Source of the DNA: Ministeria vibrans ATCC 50519
Taxonomy: Eukaryota > Opisthokonta > Filasterea
NCBI GenBank assembly: GCA_943704425.1
Contig: CALSCP010001258.1
Location: 1-63,609, forward strand
Reading direction: 5' to 3'
DNA length: 63,609 nt
Positions 9,584 to 22,969 of this stretch are shown here, one piece after another. The notes under the pieces were generated by a model, which saw only the letters and a list, made by a program, of their open reading frames with translations, had not been told where the DNA came from and searched no databases. Made by a program: the position numbers and the translations under genes. Each line of letters starts with the position of its first letter. Within the stretch, counting starts at the first letter, position 1.

Positions 9584-10794
9584 GAGAAGAAGCAAAAGAA
9601 TTAACTGATAAAAAAGAAGAAGAAGACATTTTTTTATCATTAATTCAATATATNNNNAATTCAATAATTAATGGTCTAGAGTTTCGGTTGAGTTTGCAAG
9701 GCGGTCTGGCTGTGTCTTCGCGTGGTGACTGTATCATTAATATGGGTTGTATTCTTCTTCTTCAATAATATGGAAAATAAATGTTCATTGTTCAATTTGT
9801 CTCCAGGAAGTCTCCAGCTGGACTCTTGAGTCTTTGAAGCTCATTACCGTGTTTGAATCTTGATTGGAATATAAAAGGAAATCAAAGAAGCTCAATCGAA
9901 CATTGAGGGACTCATCCATATAATAAATTATTCTGAATGAATACAATCAAAAATTACAATAATACAATTAATTATTATTATACAAAACAAACGCGAAAAA
10001 ATTATTATTCGTCTTCTCTGGACCTTGTTAGCACCACTGCCGTGCTCCCGACTGCCCCATGTATGGTGCACCTTACTTGACACACGCACTACCATCACCA
10101 TGTAATTTTTTGCCATGAGGATAAATACCACGATTGAGCAAATTATTTTTCTGGACTTGACAGGGCACAGTGAAAACCCGAACGAAAGGAGACACAAACG
10201 AGTCGGGCCCTCTTGCGGGGGCGCCGACTAACACTATTGTTCCTTGGGAAGGTCTGAGACGGGACCGCTTTTGTCGAGCGAGAGGCTTGGCTCCGTAATG
10301 GGGCGCGCTACCACCAGCAACAGACTAACCTTCTGTCATACTCGCTGATTTGGCAACAAATCCCGTGCAAGACCGTGACTCGGCCTGGATGGAACAGGCG
10401 GAGGCACGGGACACGGTCGGGCGAGTTGAGACTAGGATTGGCTGGAAGAGGGGTGCGGTCAGCAAATCAAGTACAATGTTTGGGATCGGTGAGGTTCTCA
10501 CGAGCCGCCGACCACTCAATTCAGACTATCTCTCTGTGTCCATGTCAGTCCACTCTTTTTTTTTTTTTTCCTTTCGTTTTGAAAATGTTTCAACATATTG
10601 TAATACTATTGCAATGATTGTAATTTGTATGTGTGGCTGTGTGTGTAGTGACGCTACCAAGTGCATCAATTTTTTTTTAATTATATTAATTATTTTTAAT
10701 TTTGATGTTATTATTATTATTATTATAATAAAGTACACAAAAGTTGTTTACATTTTCTCTCATTCCTCCTCACGCATGTGTTGTGACCCACCGG
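9584..10794. other. Gene-poor region with N gap and repeat copy D
   Basis: Holds a four-base N gap (9654-9657), repeat copy D (about 9674-9764, plus) and AT-rich filler. A GC-richer stretch (about 10200-10545) has short open frames on both strands that I cannot assign to any family. No convincing exon-intron structure was found. Confidence 0.5.
9674..9764 (+). repeat. Retroposon-like repeat, copy D (5'-truncated)
   Basis: Begins at TCTAGAGTTTCGGTTGAG, then GCAAGGCGGTCTGGCTGTG, and ends TATGGGTTGTATTCTTCTTC. It differs from copy A by few bases and lacks the first half of it. Confidence 0.8.
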
Positions 10795-11607
10795 TCAAGC
10801 GGCTTCGGTGGTCTCGACAGGAGGCGGGTGTGGCTGCTGGTTGTGCTGGTGGTCAGAAGGAGGAGCGGCGTGAAGCAGAGGGCGATGGCCAAAAAAATGG
10901 TTGTCTAGGTAACGGTAGCCTTGGATCAGCTGGACGCCTTCATTGACGGCGTGGCAGGCAAACAACAGTCCATTGGCTGGTCGTACGCGGATGGCGAAGC
11001 GCATGAAAAGGCCCGAGTAGATGCACAGAGCTGAAAGGAGCGGAGGAGTCCATGTGTGAGTAAACAGTCTCTCTTCTGAGTCTTCTCAGGGTTGGAACGA
11101 GGTTGGAACTGGCGCGGCACAGCCAACGTTCACACACAGGCCCACTAAAAGCGATTCTAGGCCGTGCGCGACACCACACAGTTTGATTCGTTGGGGCGCT
11201 TAGAGTCTTCCGCACGACGTCGCGCGCAGTCCCACATTGCACGTCTCCGATACAAAGCAGCCCACCATGCACATATGCGCACACACACGTGCAGCCGCAG
11301 TGCTGGCCGGCACAGACGAACGGCCCAGGCGCCGAGGCGAGCAGCGCCACGCCAGATCAGAGCCGATCACGCTTGTTCGCCTTACCGAGCGTCATAGGAC
11401 CACTGATGTTCTTGGCATCCTTCTTCAGATCGATAAAGGCAGCAATAGGCAGCCCCCAGTTGGCAACGGGCCCCCAGAAGTGCTACATCAACGGCACGAG
11501 GGGTTACGACGGCCAGAAACACCCAGAATGCGACTCACTGTGCTCATGAGGTATTCGCGTGTCTCTTTTGACCGCAATGACGCTCCCATACGCCGCACAT
11601 GATTCAT
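10795..11607 (-). CDS. MPC1: Mitochondrial pyruvate carrier subunit 1
   Basis: Three exons (11539-11607, 11386-11482, 10795-11030) give 133 residues. After a short amphipathic N-terminus, exon 2 encodes [20 protein letters not shown], the hallmark of MPC1, and [10 protein letters not shown]. Exon 3 continues with [14 protein letters not shown] and [20 protein letters not shown], the second transmembrane region. MPC1 forms a heterodimer with MPC2 in the mitochondrial inner membrane and imports pyruvate. The protein has an extra His/Pro/Gln-rich tail of about 35 residues ([14 protein letters not shown]) beyond the usual length of about 110. No MPC2 is in the window. Confidence 0.93.
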
Positions 11608-11974
11608 CTCAACGCCAGAGGTGTCGTTTTCTCTTCAATGATCAATCCTTTTTTCAAGTGAAACCAAAAAGTTTGAAATTCTTTAATCTTTTTCATGCAT
11701 GATCAAGGGATCAAATCGCAAACTGGGCCAAAACTGTTACGATGCTACAATCGCAAATCTTCATTGTACAGCTTCCACTTGTGAATAAAAAGGGATAGAG
11801 CTCGACGAAAACACGACAGTGCGTTTAGGGTTCAAGTCGCGCGCACAGATACAAAGGGCTCATTTTGACTAGGTAGCTGCAGAGAAAAATATGTCTTGTA
11901 AGAGATGGTTTGATAGATTGAACATAGTTGATGTCGCTCAGTTTACTCATCATAATGCTTATTCGGGTTCACTT
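11608..11974. other. Intergenic region
   Basis: About 365 bp between the MPC1 start and the NOC3 stop. A GGTTCAAGTCG sequence at 11829 resembles a tRNA B box, but no cloverleaf surrounds it. Nothing else seen. Confidence 0.5.
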
Positions 11975-14291
11975 TTACAGGGATTTGGTGACAAAGGCGG
12001 CGGCTCGCTCCAGAGCGTGCGCAAGGGGCCCCTCCTCGAGTGGACGTGCGCTCTGCTGGCGTCGTTGCTGCTGCAGTTGACGCTGCGAGATGGCAGGGCG
12101 TTCGGCGGGTAGCGGACGGAAAAGAACAGGGCGTGCGGCGGTGTCGTAGGCGGCAAGGAGACGAGCGGGTTTGTCGGCGACGGCGGTGACAGCGGCGAGA
12201 GCAGACTTGGGCGCGGCGCGTTCGTCGGAGCGCGCGCCGCGAGCAAGGTGACCGGCCACGTCAGCGACGTGCGGATGGACATGTTGTTGAAGTGCAACCA
12301 GGTCCCACAAAAGCGCGCCGCCGGCGTGGCTGTGCTCGGGCACATCCACTTCAGGCTGGTACGTCGCACCGGCATTGCCGCCGTCCTCGCTGTCAAGCAT
12401 CTGCTCGATGAACGAGTAGCGCTTGAAAAGCACGCGCACAAAGGCCAGCAAGGACATGGCAACGGGAGGAGCGGCATGCAGCGTGGCGCCCACTAGACGC
12501 TTGGTGTACGCAAAGACGCGCTCCTGGCTCACCTGCCGCCGTGTCTTCAGCATCATCATCAACGCATCGACAAAAGGCCCAAACTCCGCGTCGAGCGAGC
12601 CCCGCGCAGGCGTTGACAACACTCCAAAGTCAGGCACCATCGAATACAACGCAGCATAAAAGTCGCGCAGGTCAATCTGAAGAATCTCTCCCTGACCCGA
12701 CAGCAGACGAAATGCAGTTGCGGCACACGCAACGACAATCGAGCGCGCGTAGGGGGAGCCCGGAGGTCCTGCCAGCGCATCCTCCACTATGGAGCGGAAC
12801 ACATTCATCATATCCGCAAAGAAGTCAACGTTGATCAAATGGGCGAGCTGCCCAAGCCCATGTAGCACACGCGGGAGGAGCACACTGCGTCGCGTGTTCT
12901 TGAGCACGCGGAAGTACGTCAGGAAAATCATCTTGAGCGTCTCCGTCTGGTAGCGCTGTCGCTCGGCCTTGCTGTGCTCTGCGTGCGTCTCGCGCAGGTC
13001 TCGCTCCAGCACCTTAAGCACCTTGTTCTTCTTGCGCTGTCGCTTTGTCACGTGCTTCTTGGCCTCGAGACGGTTCTCGCGTGTCTTGGCCTTGCGGTCC
13101 ATGCGCTCGTCGCCCGACGGCGCACTCTTGATATTGGTCACTGGGTTGATGTCGCGGATGCTCTTGAGGTCTGCGTCAACTCGCACCCGCAGGAACAGAT
13201 CAATGGCCTGCGGAGCCACGCGAAAGTGGCGCACCTTGATCGCCTGTGACACCGCCTGGACCACTTCAAGCGACGCGTCGCCTCGTGTGTCCCCCTCAAA
13301 CAGACGCGTGACAGAGGACACTGCCAGTGCGCGACACTGCTCCAGTGCACTCGTGTCACTGTCACCCTCACCACCATCATTGTCAGCGTCGTCTTCGTCG
13401 CTGTCTGTGCTGCTGCTGCTACCGTTGGCTTTGGGCTGGGAGGGTGTGAGGAGAAGCGGGAGCAGTGCCGTGATGAGCTCGGTGCGGTAGTTGAAGTGGA
13501 ACTGCGTCGCGAGCAGCTCACTGAGACACTTTGCCGCAATGAATGTGATATCGGAGGGCGGCACAGGATGCGGATTGGCCGCGGTGGGCTTGGAGAGGCG
13601 CGAGAGACGCGTGAGAGTGAGCACAAAGCGATGGTAGAGCGAGAGCAGCGTCGACTCGAAGATCACGGTCTGTTTGACTTCCTTGCTCATGCGCTGTTGC
13701 TTCTCCACGTCAGTCAGTCCGCGGATGCGATAGTCCGGAATGAGCGATACAAACACCCGCAAGGCTGTCAGCAATGCATACTTTCGCACCGTTCCCAGTG
13801 CGTCGTCTTCGGCACAGCGCTCAATCAGTGCTGTCAGAGCCTGCAAATTCTCTTCGGGGTTCTGCATCAGCTCGCTGGCCAGTCCTGCCAGCTCCTCTTT
13901 CGCTCGGGTAATCTTCTTCAAATACACTCGGCGTCGATCTTCCGCTGATCGTGGCTCCTCCTCATCGCTCTCGTCACTGTCGTCCTTGTCCATCGCTGTC
14001 GCCTGATCGTCGTCCATCTTGTCGGGAGCGTTTGCGCGGGCCTCGGCCTGTCGCGCTGCCTCCTCAGAGACCCGCTGTCGCTCACGCTCTTCATTCTCAA
14101 CCCGTCGTCGTGCCACCAAATCTGCGTTCTTCACCACCTTGCCTCGTTCGTCCTTGACAGGCAACACACGATCCGCCGCGTCCATCGACTCGTCCTCCTC
14201 CTCGTCCTTGTCGTCTTTTCTCATGCTTGTCTCGCGCCCTTTTCGTTGACGCTTCGCATACATTTGCTCGACTCGGTCGTTGTTCTCTTCG

Positions 14292-14323
<32 letters not shown>

Positions 14324-14893
14324 GTCGTCGTCGTGGCGGCGGCGTTTCTTGGGCTGTTTGGGTTGCGCTGTCAACATATCAAACGATGGCATTTCTTCGT
14401 CGCTCTCGTCGCTCTCGTCATCGTCACTCTCGTCAACATCACTGCCACTGTCGCTGTCGCTGTCGCTGTCGTCGTCCGAGAGCTCCATCTTCTGCTTGGC
14501 GACCGCCATCTGACGGAGACTCTCGGCCGCCTGCCGGTGTTCCTTCATCTTGCGCTTGTGCTCCTCAATCGCCATCTTTCCCGTCTTCTTCCTGTCACGA
14601 GCCAGATGCAGGGATCATAAGACACACTATTGAAAGCAAAAATGCAAGGCAGCTTACTCGGGGAGGGCACGGCGAAGCAAAAACTGCGCCTCGTGGGCGT
14701 GGAACTCGGCGTCGCTTTCGCCATCCACCGAATCGCTCTCGTCCGCAGCCACCAGCGCCACCGCCTGCTGCGGTGCGGCCTTCTTGGCCTTGGGCTTGGC
14801 CTTGAGCGGCGCAGCGGGCGCTGCCGGGCCCTTGCCCTTCGCCTTGGCCCGTCCACTCGGCGCCGCTTGCTTTGTGCTGCCGCGCTTTGCCAT
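11975..14893 (-). CDS. NOC3: Nucleolar complex protein 3 homologue
   Basis: Two exons (14658-14893 and 11975-14591) give 950 residues. The N-terminal third is a long acidic/basic low-complexity region with several Asp/Glu runs and nuclear-localisation-like clusters, as in yeast Noc3p and human NOC3L. The NOC3 domain follows (about residues 295-420): an N-terminal helix YLKKITRAKEELAGLASELM, then RKYALLTALRVFVSLIPDYRIRG-type residues and MSKEVKQTV. Further on is the CBF/Mak21-like helical part (VLPRVLHGLGQLAHLINVDF, and PEVDVPEHSHAGGALLWDL near the end). Noc3 works with Noc2 in 60S pre-ribosome maturation and in replication licensing in yeast. The start at 14893 lies only 76 bp from the divergent TSEN54 start, suggesting a shared promoter. 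Confidence 0.9.
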
Positions 14894-14969
14894 TGCGATC
14901 AGAGTAAAATCAAAAAAATGTGTTTCTCCAAAATCTCAATTCGATCATTTAGTTTTATTTTTATTCGCA

Positions 14970-17435
<2,466 letters not shown>

Positions 17436-17636
17436 GCGATGAAGAGGGCGCCTCAGTTGTATAACCGAACTCCTTTTAAATATGTCCTTCGCAAATGTTC
17501 AATTGGGGTGCTGTTCAATAAGAAATCGACTAAGAAAAGAAAGAAATGGGCTGAGATAATCATAATAATCATAATAATAATTTTAATAGACAGAAAATAT
17601 ACCAAACCATTAAAATTGTTTCATTTTTATTTTTAC

Positions 17637-19115
17637 ATGTCAAGCGCTCTCACACCACCACCGCCGCCTGGGCTCACTGAAGAGCAGTGGGCCAACGAAA
17701 ACCTGTTAAATGCCATGTATGCGGCACTTCCTGAGTCAAGGGAAGTCAATAGCCATCAGTGGGACGCGCAGGTGGCGTTTTGGCGAGAGGTGTTTGAAAA
17801 GGGCGCGAGGGAACGTGCGACCGCCTTGTCGGACGCCAGCCTCGAGTGGAGCCTTCCTCTTGCGCTCAAACTGTACACTCGTCCCGACGGCTGCACGCCT
17901 CTATGTTTGCCACGGCTCTTGCACCTTCTCGAAAGCGACACGGCGTTGTCGACAGTGACACGTCTTGCGACGAACTCGACTTCCTTAGAGGAGTGCGCTC
18001 GCAAGCTCTCGACTATTGCGTCTGCCTCAGCAGGGGGACGAGCTGTATCAGCATTGTCGTTTCTTCGTGGTGCCTGGGAGTGGGTCGTAGGAGGTGCTGG
18101 AGGCGCTTCTTCCGACTTCGCAACATTTCCAAACACCACAAAGTTTGTCGTGGCGTCCAGCGTCGAGCTGGTGGCTACACGAGTCTATGAAGCACTCGTG
18201 AAGCACGCCACTGAAGTTGCCGAGGGTCACACCGAGCTGCCGTTGCTGTCATTTGAGCGAGAAGTGCGACAGATTCTGAGACGAGAGCATGTCAGCGAAT
18301 CAGACGCGACACTGGTACTTGAGCGCTTGCAGCAGTTCTCGCCGCAAAGGTTACGTTTTTGTGCTCTCCAGCAAGAAGGAGATGTTGCGGTGAAAGTGGC
18401 AGTGGCGTCATCGAGTGAGAATGTGGCGAGTGCGACGGAGGCAGAGGTATCTCTCTATCGTGTGCGCATGGCGATGGAGACCGTGCGCGCGACGATTGTA
18501 CAGCTGAGTCGACGCACGGAGGAGTATCGACGGCGTGCATGCGAACGAGCACACAATGGCGCGCAACGTACCACGGCACTGCGGATGCTGGCAATGGCTC
18601 ACAAGTGCGAAGGGAGCGCGCTGGAGCAGGAACAGGTCCTGGCGAATCTCACTGAGCTACAGATGCACCTGCAAGGGAGCATGAGCGCCGCACAGATTGT
18701 GCATGCACAACGAACGGGAGTGAGTGCAATGAAGACGACGCTCAAGAAGGAAGGAGCCAGTGAGCGAGGGGGCACAGTGATGGATGCGGTGGCAGAGGCC
18801 ATTGCCGACGCAGCGGACGTGTCTGACGCACTGGCACAGACGGGCGGTGCAACGGCGGATGTCGACAACGACCAGCTCGAGCGAGAGTTGCAGGCTTTGT
18901 TAGCGCAGGAAGAGGAGAGGGAGCAGGAGCAGGAGCAGGAGGGGGAGAGGCCGAAGGGGAACGAGACAACGCAGGATGTGGATGCGTTCCTAGTGGAGCG
19001 CATTCGCAATCTCACTGTGGGGCCCTCTCAGACCGACGAGGCAGTATATGAGAAGGGGAATGGCGGAAAGGGGAGGAAGCCACAGAAGGAAAAGCAGGGA
19101 GAACTGTGTGCATGA
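17637..19115 (+). CDS. CHMP7: CHMP7-like ESCRT-III protein
   Basis: Single-exon gene, 492 residues from the ATG at 17637 (MSSALTPPPPPG). The N-terminal half looks like the CHMP7 winged-helix region (NSHQWDAQVAFWREVFEKG, EWSLPLALKLYTRPDGCTPL). The C-terminal half is a Snf7 core of charged helices (YRVRMAMETVRATIVQLSRR, ALRMLAMAHKCEGSALEQEQ) ending in an acidic, Glu/Gln-rich helix. CHMP7 recruits ESCRT-III to the nuclear envelope and endosomes through LEM2-type receptors. The frame is open upstream to 17439, just after the TSEN54 stop, but that stretch is AT-rich with a run of isoleucines and is not counted. Loss of introns suggests a retrocopy origin or intron loss. Confidence 0.82.
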   Translation: MSSALTPPPPPGLTEEQWANENLLNAMYAALPESREVNSHQWDAQVAFWREVFEKGARERATALSDASLEWSLPLALKLYTRPDGCTPLCLPRLLHLLESDTALSTVTRLATNSTSLEECARKLSTIASASAGGRAVSALSFLRGAWEWVVGGAGGASSDFATFPNTTKFVVASSVELVATRVYEALVKHATEVAEGHTELPLLSFEREVRQILRREHVSESDATLVLERLQQFSPQRLRFCALQQEGDVAVKVAVASSSENVASATEAEVSLYRVRMAMETVRATIVQLSRRTEEYRRRACERAHNGAQRTTALRMLAMAHKCEGSALEQEQVLANLTELQMHLQGSMSAAQIVHAQRTGVSAMKTTLKKEGASERGGTVMDAVAEAIADAADVSDALAQTGGATADVDNDQLERELQALLAQEEEREQEQEQEGERPKGNETTQDVDAFLVERIRNLTVGPSQTDEAVYEKGNGGKGRKPQKEKQGELCA

Positions 19116-19237
19116 TAGTTTTTCGTTTATTATTACTATTATTAAATCTTTTGTATTATTATTAATATTATCAGCTTCATAGCTAATTTTCCAGATTTTA
19201 AATCTGTATTAATTTTTAATACTTTTCGATTCTTCTT

Positions 19238-20425
19238 ATGAGTGAAAGGTGGGATCGCGTTGCGGCGGCGGCTAGTCGTGCGTACGTCTACAATATGGAG
19301 CTGATGATGTTGGAGACGGGCGAACGATGCCGGACGGATCCGCCAAGTGAGATTGGCGCTTGTTTTGCATTGGGCGCCAACGGAAAGATTGTGTGTCGCT
19401 TTCCTACAGCCGATGGAGAGCCATGTCGGTCGCAGGGTTTTGTGGGCGAGGCTGTGCGGGATCATTGGAACGCGACGGAGAAGAGGAGGACGTTGAGGGA
19501 AAAGTGGCCAAGGTGTTTGGTCGTTGCGAGTGGGAACGAGTCCCAATGGGATTTGTGACTTGGTTGGCGATGGCACGAGGCGAGAAGGAGGATGAGGAGG
19601 ACACGAGTGTGTTTGAGATGCTGGGCAATGGCAAGGTGCGGTGTCGGTGTCGACTGGTGGACGGACGAGTGTGTGGGGGACAGGGATTTGCACCTGAGCG
19701 GGTTGGGCAGCATTTCTCAAAGAGCCATCCTCGGAGTGTGTTCCGTGTTAACTGTGTGTTGTGCAAGGATGATATTCCGCCACACAGAATCAATTTCAAG
19801 CTACACATGCTGCAGTCGCACAGTGACGCGTTTGGTCGTGGCTGTGACTGGCTGAGCGTGTAGGCTTCTCTTGTGCGAAGTGAACTGGAGGAGCGCGATG
19901 CGAGCGTGTCAGTGATTGTGCGCGAGCTGCAGCTGTTGCACGAGAGTGAGCGAGTGCCGTCGTCATTCTCGGAGTGGCTTTCGTGTGCGCAGAAGGAAGC
20001 GGGGAGTGGTTGTGTTGTGGTGGATCTCGATGCGTCGTTTGAGCGACAGTCCAATGGTCGGTTCAAGTGTCGAATGGTGCGACCAGCAACGGGACAAGTG
20101 TGTGACTTTGCGCCATTCACAAAGGGGAATGTGGGTGATCATTTCAGTGGGTATCATGAGTGAGTATCGCACTCGATGTGCCATCTGCTCGCAATCCGTG
20201 TCCAGGGCCGGCAGTCTGCGTGCTCACCTGCGCACTCGTCACGCTACTGTGTTCACGAGTACCGTGTTGGCGTCGAACTGGAAGAGTGTGTCCAGTGAGT
20301 GTGTGCGAAGGGCGATGTTGCGAGAGGGAAAGCGTGAGAGTGTGATTGAGAGAGAATCAAGCATTTTGTATGAGCATGGGAAAGTGCCTGCCTTGTTTCA
20401 CAAGTGGGCAGCGCAGCGTGAATAA
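19238..20425 (+). pseudogene. Zinc-finger-module gene broken by two frameshifts and a stop
   Basis: From ATG 19238 three similar units can be followed in changing frames. Each unit has a C-x8/10-C-x13-H finger (for example CRCRLVDGRVCGGQGFAP then HFSKSH) and, in units 2 and 3, a classical C2H2 finger (CVLC...HMLQSH; CAICSQSVSRAGSLRAHLRT). Units are joined by a helix ending in ERVP-F-W. Unit 1 shifts frame between about 19480 and 19510. A TAG at 19861 interrupts unit 2 at a place where homology with unit 3 (NWKSVSSECVRR versus DWLSV-stop-ASLVRS) runs straight through. A second shift occurs at about 20160. No GT-AG intron explains these breaks. A decayed gene is most likely; sequencing error is the alternative. 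No known family recognised. Confidence 0.6.
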
Positions 20426-20981
20426 ACGGAAACAGTTATAAAACCGCACTGATTGTATCTTGTTTGTTAATGTTCAGTATATTCTTCTCCTCTCATTCTT
20501 GAAGTTTATTACAATCATAGGGTTCACACACACACAGGTTCAGGCTATTTATCTTCTTCGTAACAATCAGTACAACCAACCTGTCTAAGTGTTTATGCCC
20601 CCTCTTGATGCTTTTGTGGCTTAGAAAGTGCTTCTGAGTTTTTCGCTTGCAATTGATCACCAATTGATAATCAATTGGAAATGTCAAATTGATCGTTCAA
20701 TATCCGCGTCTCCTCACCGATTCGCCCCGAGTTTACTCTTTAGATTGCTGCTACAGCTTGTCAGAGCTCCAAGCCTTCACTTTGAGTCTGGCGTACCATT
20801 GCGATTACCTCACTGGACAGCGATTGCACTTGTGCCTTTGTTGTTGATCGGTGACTGTATCATGAATAATTATTTTCTTCTTCTTATCTTCTATTTATTT
20901 TGTTTCCTCCAGTGAGTCCAGTCCCTTTGTGTGGCCAACTCTGTTTCTTTCTGACTCGGGCCACTCAATTGCGGTGTGAAG
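20426..20981. other. Intergenic region containing repeat copy B
   Basis: Holds retroposon-like copy B (20757-20888) and AT-rich DNA. No exon recognised. Confidence 0.5.
20757..20888 (+). repeat. Retroposon-like repeat, copy B (internally deleted)
   Basis: Begins TTGTCAGAGCTCCAAGCC, shares GGCGTACCATTGCGATTACC and TCACTGGACAGCG with copy A, skips the middle, and rejoins at GGTGACTGTATCATGAATAA before a TTC-rich tail. This is the second copy that keeps the family head. Confidence 0.7.
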
Positions 20982-22867
20982 ATGGAGAAGGATAACTTTT
21001 CGAAACTCGGTAAGAGGAAACCCTTTCGACCGACCTAACGCAGTCCTCTCGTGCGGCAGCGGGCACGCCAGCCAACCGCCAGCGCATTGAACATGTTGAA
21101 GAGTGCTTTGGGAAGCTGGGCAAGGTACCAGGCGCTCTGCGGATGCGGTTTTTTTTCTCTTGTTTTGGCTGAGGTACTTTTTCTTCATTGTAGCCACTGT
21201 GGAAAGAGGGCCGTGCTCTGCTGGGCGAAGGCATCCTCACCAAGCTGTGTCGGAAGAAGCCTAAGCCTCGGCAGTTTTTCCTTTTCAATGACATTTTGAT
21301 TTATGGGACAATTGTGGTCTCAAAAAAGTACGAACGAAACACACACAACACTGTACGCCGTCGCAACTAACCCACACGCGGCCCCCTCCGCCCGTCTCCC
21401 TCAGACGATATGCGTCGCAGCACATTTTTGATTTGGCGACGCTCTCCATTGATCCGTTAGAGGACGAAGGGGCCTTCCGAAATGCCTGGCAGGTGGCGGT
21501 GCACACGCCAAGTTCGTGCGTGTCTCATGTTGTTGTTGTTGTTGTTTTTTATTTTTTTATTAGTTCCGAACACCAAGCAAAAGCTTTACTGTTTTTACTG
21601 CGACAGAGCAAGAGAAATTGGACTGGATTGCACACATTACACGAGCCATTGCTGATTTGGAGACCAAAGGTATGCAGAACAACCGCGATACATATTGTGT
21701 GAAGTATGTGTGCGGGTGTGTGTGCGTGTCTTAGGAGTACTCTCACCGGGAGTGGACACTGCTGCTGTGTGGGTGCCCAACGATACCTCTGCTGTCTGTA
21801 TGCACTGCTACAAGACCAAATTCTCATCGCTCTCTCGTCGTGTAAGTAGAAAACACAATGATAGTGAGAGTGAGAAAGAAACACGAAGCGACAAAGGAAA
21901 TACTTAATGTGATAGAAAGATAGAGATAAAGAGAGAAAGAAACAAAGCATTAGAGAGAAAGAGTGAGATATCTCAATATGACTTGGTTTTAGCATCACTG
22001 TCGTAATTGCGGTGCGGTGGTCTGTGCGCCGTGTTCTCGCTATCGGTATCTTCTTATTAACATCTCAGGTAAAACTTGCTTGGAGAAATATCAGTCTCTG
22101 TCTTTTATGCTGTTTCTCCTTTTTTCTGTGCTTCCTCTGTTTTAGCGCGACCTGTTCGTGTCTGTTTCACGTGCTATCAACTTCTCATTGCTGCCGACGA
22201 GAATCGCGCCAAAAGTCTGGCGCAAGGGCAGACTGGTAACATTCGTACATACACACTCACACACATACTCTCTCTCTCTCAAATCGACTTCTTCTTTTAA
22301 AGGCGGTTCTGGTGCGATTGGGTCGGCGAACAGTCAAGACGCATCGGGTACAGTGAATCATATCACCATCCACTCACTGACACAACTGACCTGCTGTCTC
22401 ATTGACTTGGTTTGACTTGGAATGTGCACTAATATCGACTTCCTTCTTAGTCCCTCCTGCACCCGCCTCGCGTGTCCGTGTGCCTCCGTCTGGCTCGTCC
22501 GATCCCGACAGCATTAGCAATGCCGTTGTGCCCTCCGCCAACTCCTCCTTCCGCACTGCCAACTCGCATTCACCCTCTTCCTCCCTCTCCACTGCTGCTT
22601 CTTCCACCACTGGCCCTGAGATGACGTCTCCTCCTCCTCTTTCCGGTCGTCTCCGTCGCTCAAGCACAGGCGGAAGCAGCTCAGGCGGTTCCGATCTTGT
22701 ACGAAACCAACCCCACTCACATACTCTCCGACTCACTCTCTGCATCACACTTTTCTCAGGAGGACAATGACACTGATCTGAGTGACGTGCGTGACGTTGA
22801 GTCTCTCGTTGCCTTCCAGGGCTCTCTCAACCGCCAAAGTCTCTTCTTTCACGACGACGATGATTAG
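20982..22867 (+). CDS. Phafin-like PH-FYVE endosomal protein
   Basis: Eleven phase-consistent exons (20982-21009, 21060-21124, 21194-21327, 21405-21492, 21564-21669, 21735-21841, 21993-22068, 22146-22235, 22303-22347, 22451-22698, 22760-22867) give 364 residues. NRQRIEHVEECFGKLGK and LLGEGILTKLCRKKPKPRQF are nearly identical to the PH domain start of PLEKHF1/2. The FYVE zinc finger follows (about residues 180-245): WVPNDTSAVCMHCYKTKFS, RRHHCRNCGAVVCAPCS and RPVRVCFTCY, with the R(R/K)HHCR phosphoinositide-binding motif intact. Phafins bind PI3P on early endosomes and macropinosomes. The C-terminal third is Ser/Pro-rich and ends in an acidic DDDD. Family placement is strong; the exact orthologue (PLEKHF1 or 2) is not decidable. 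Confidence 0.93.
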
Positions 22868-22969
22868 CCTCGATCTGTTGTGTATCTCTCACTTGTTCCT
22901 CTGATTTGTACCGTCCCCCCTTCGTTCCTTTACAGATTCTTTTCCTTCCTATTTTATTGAAATTGAATG

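Noticed and set aside
11800-11860. Possible tRNA from a B-box-like GGTTCAAGTC
   Set aside because: No acceptor stem or anticodon arm can be folded around it. No other tRNA or rRNA gene was found by eye.
17439-17636. Upstream extension of the CHMP7 frame by 66 codons
   Set aside because: AT-rich, contains an isoleucine run, and begins four bases after the TSEN54 stop; the ATG at 17637 starts the conserved-looking protein.
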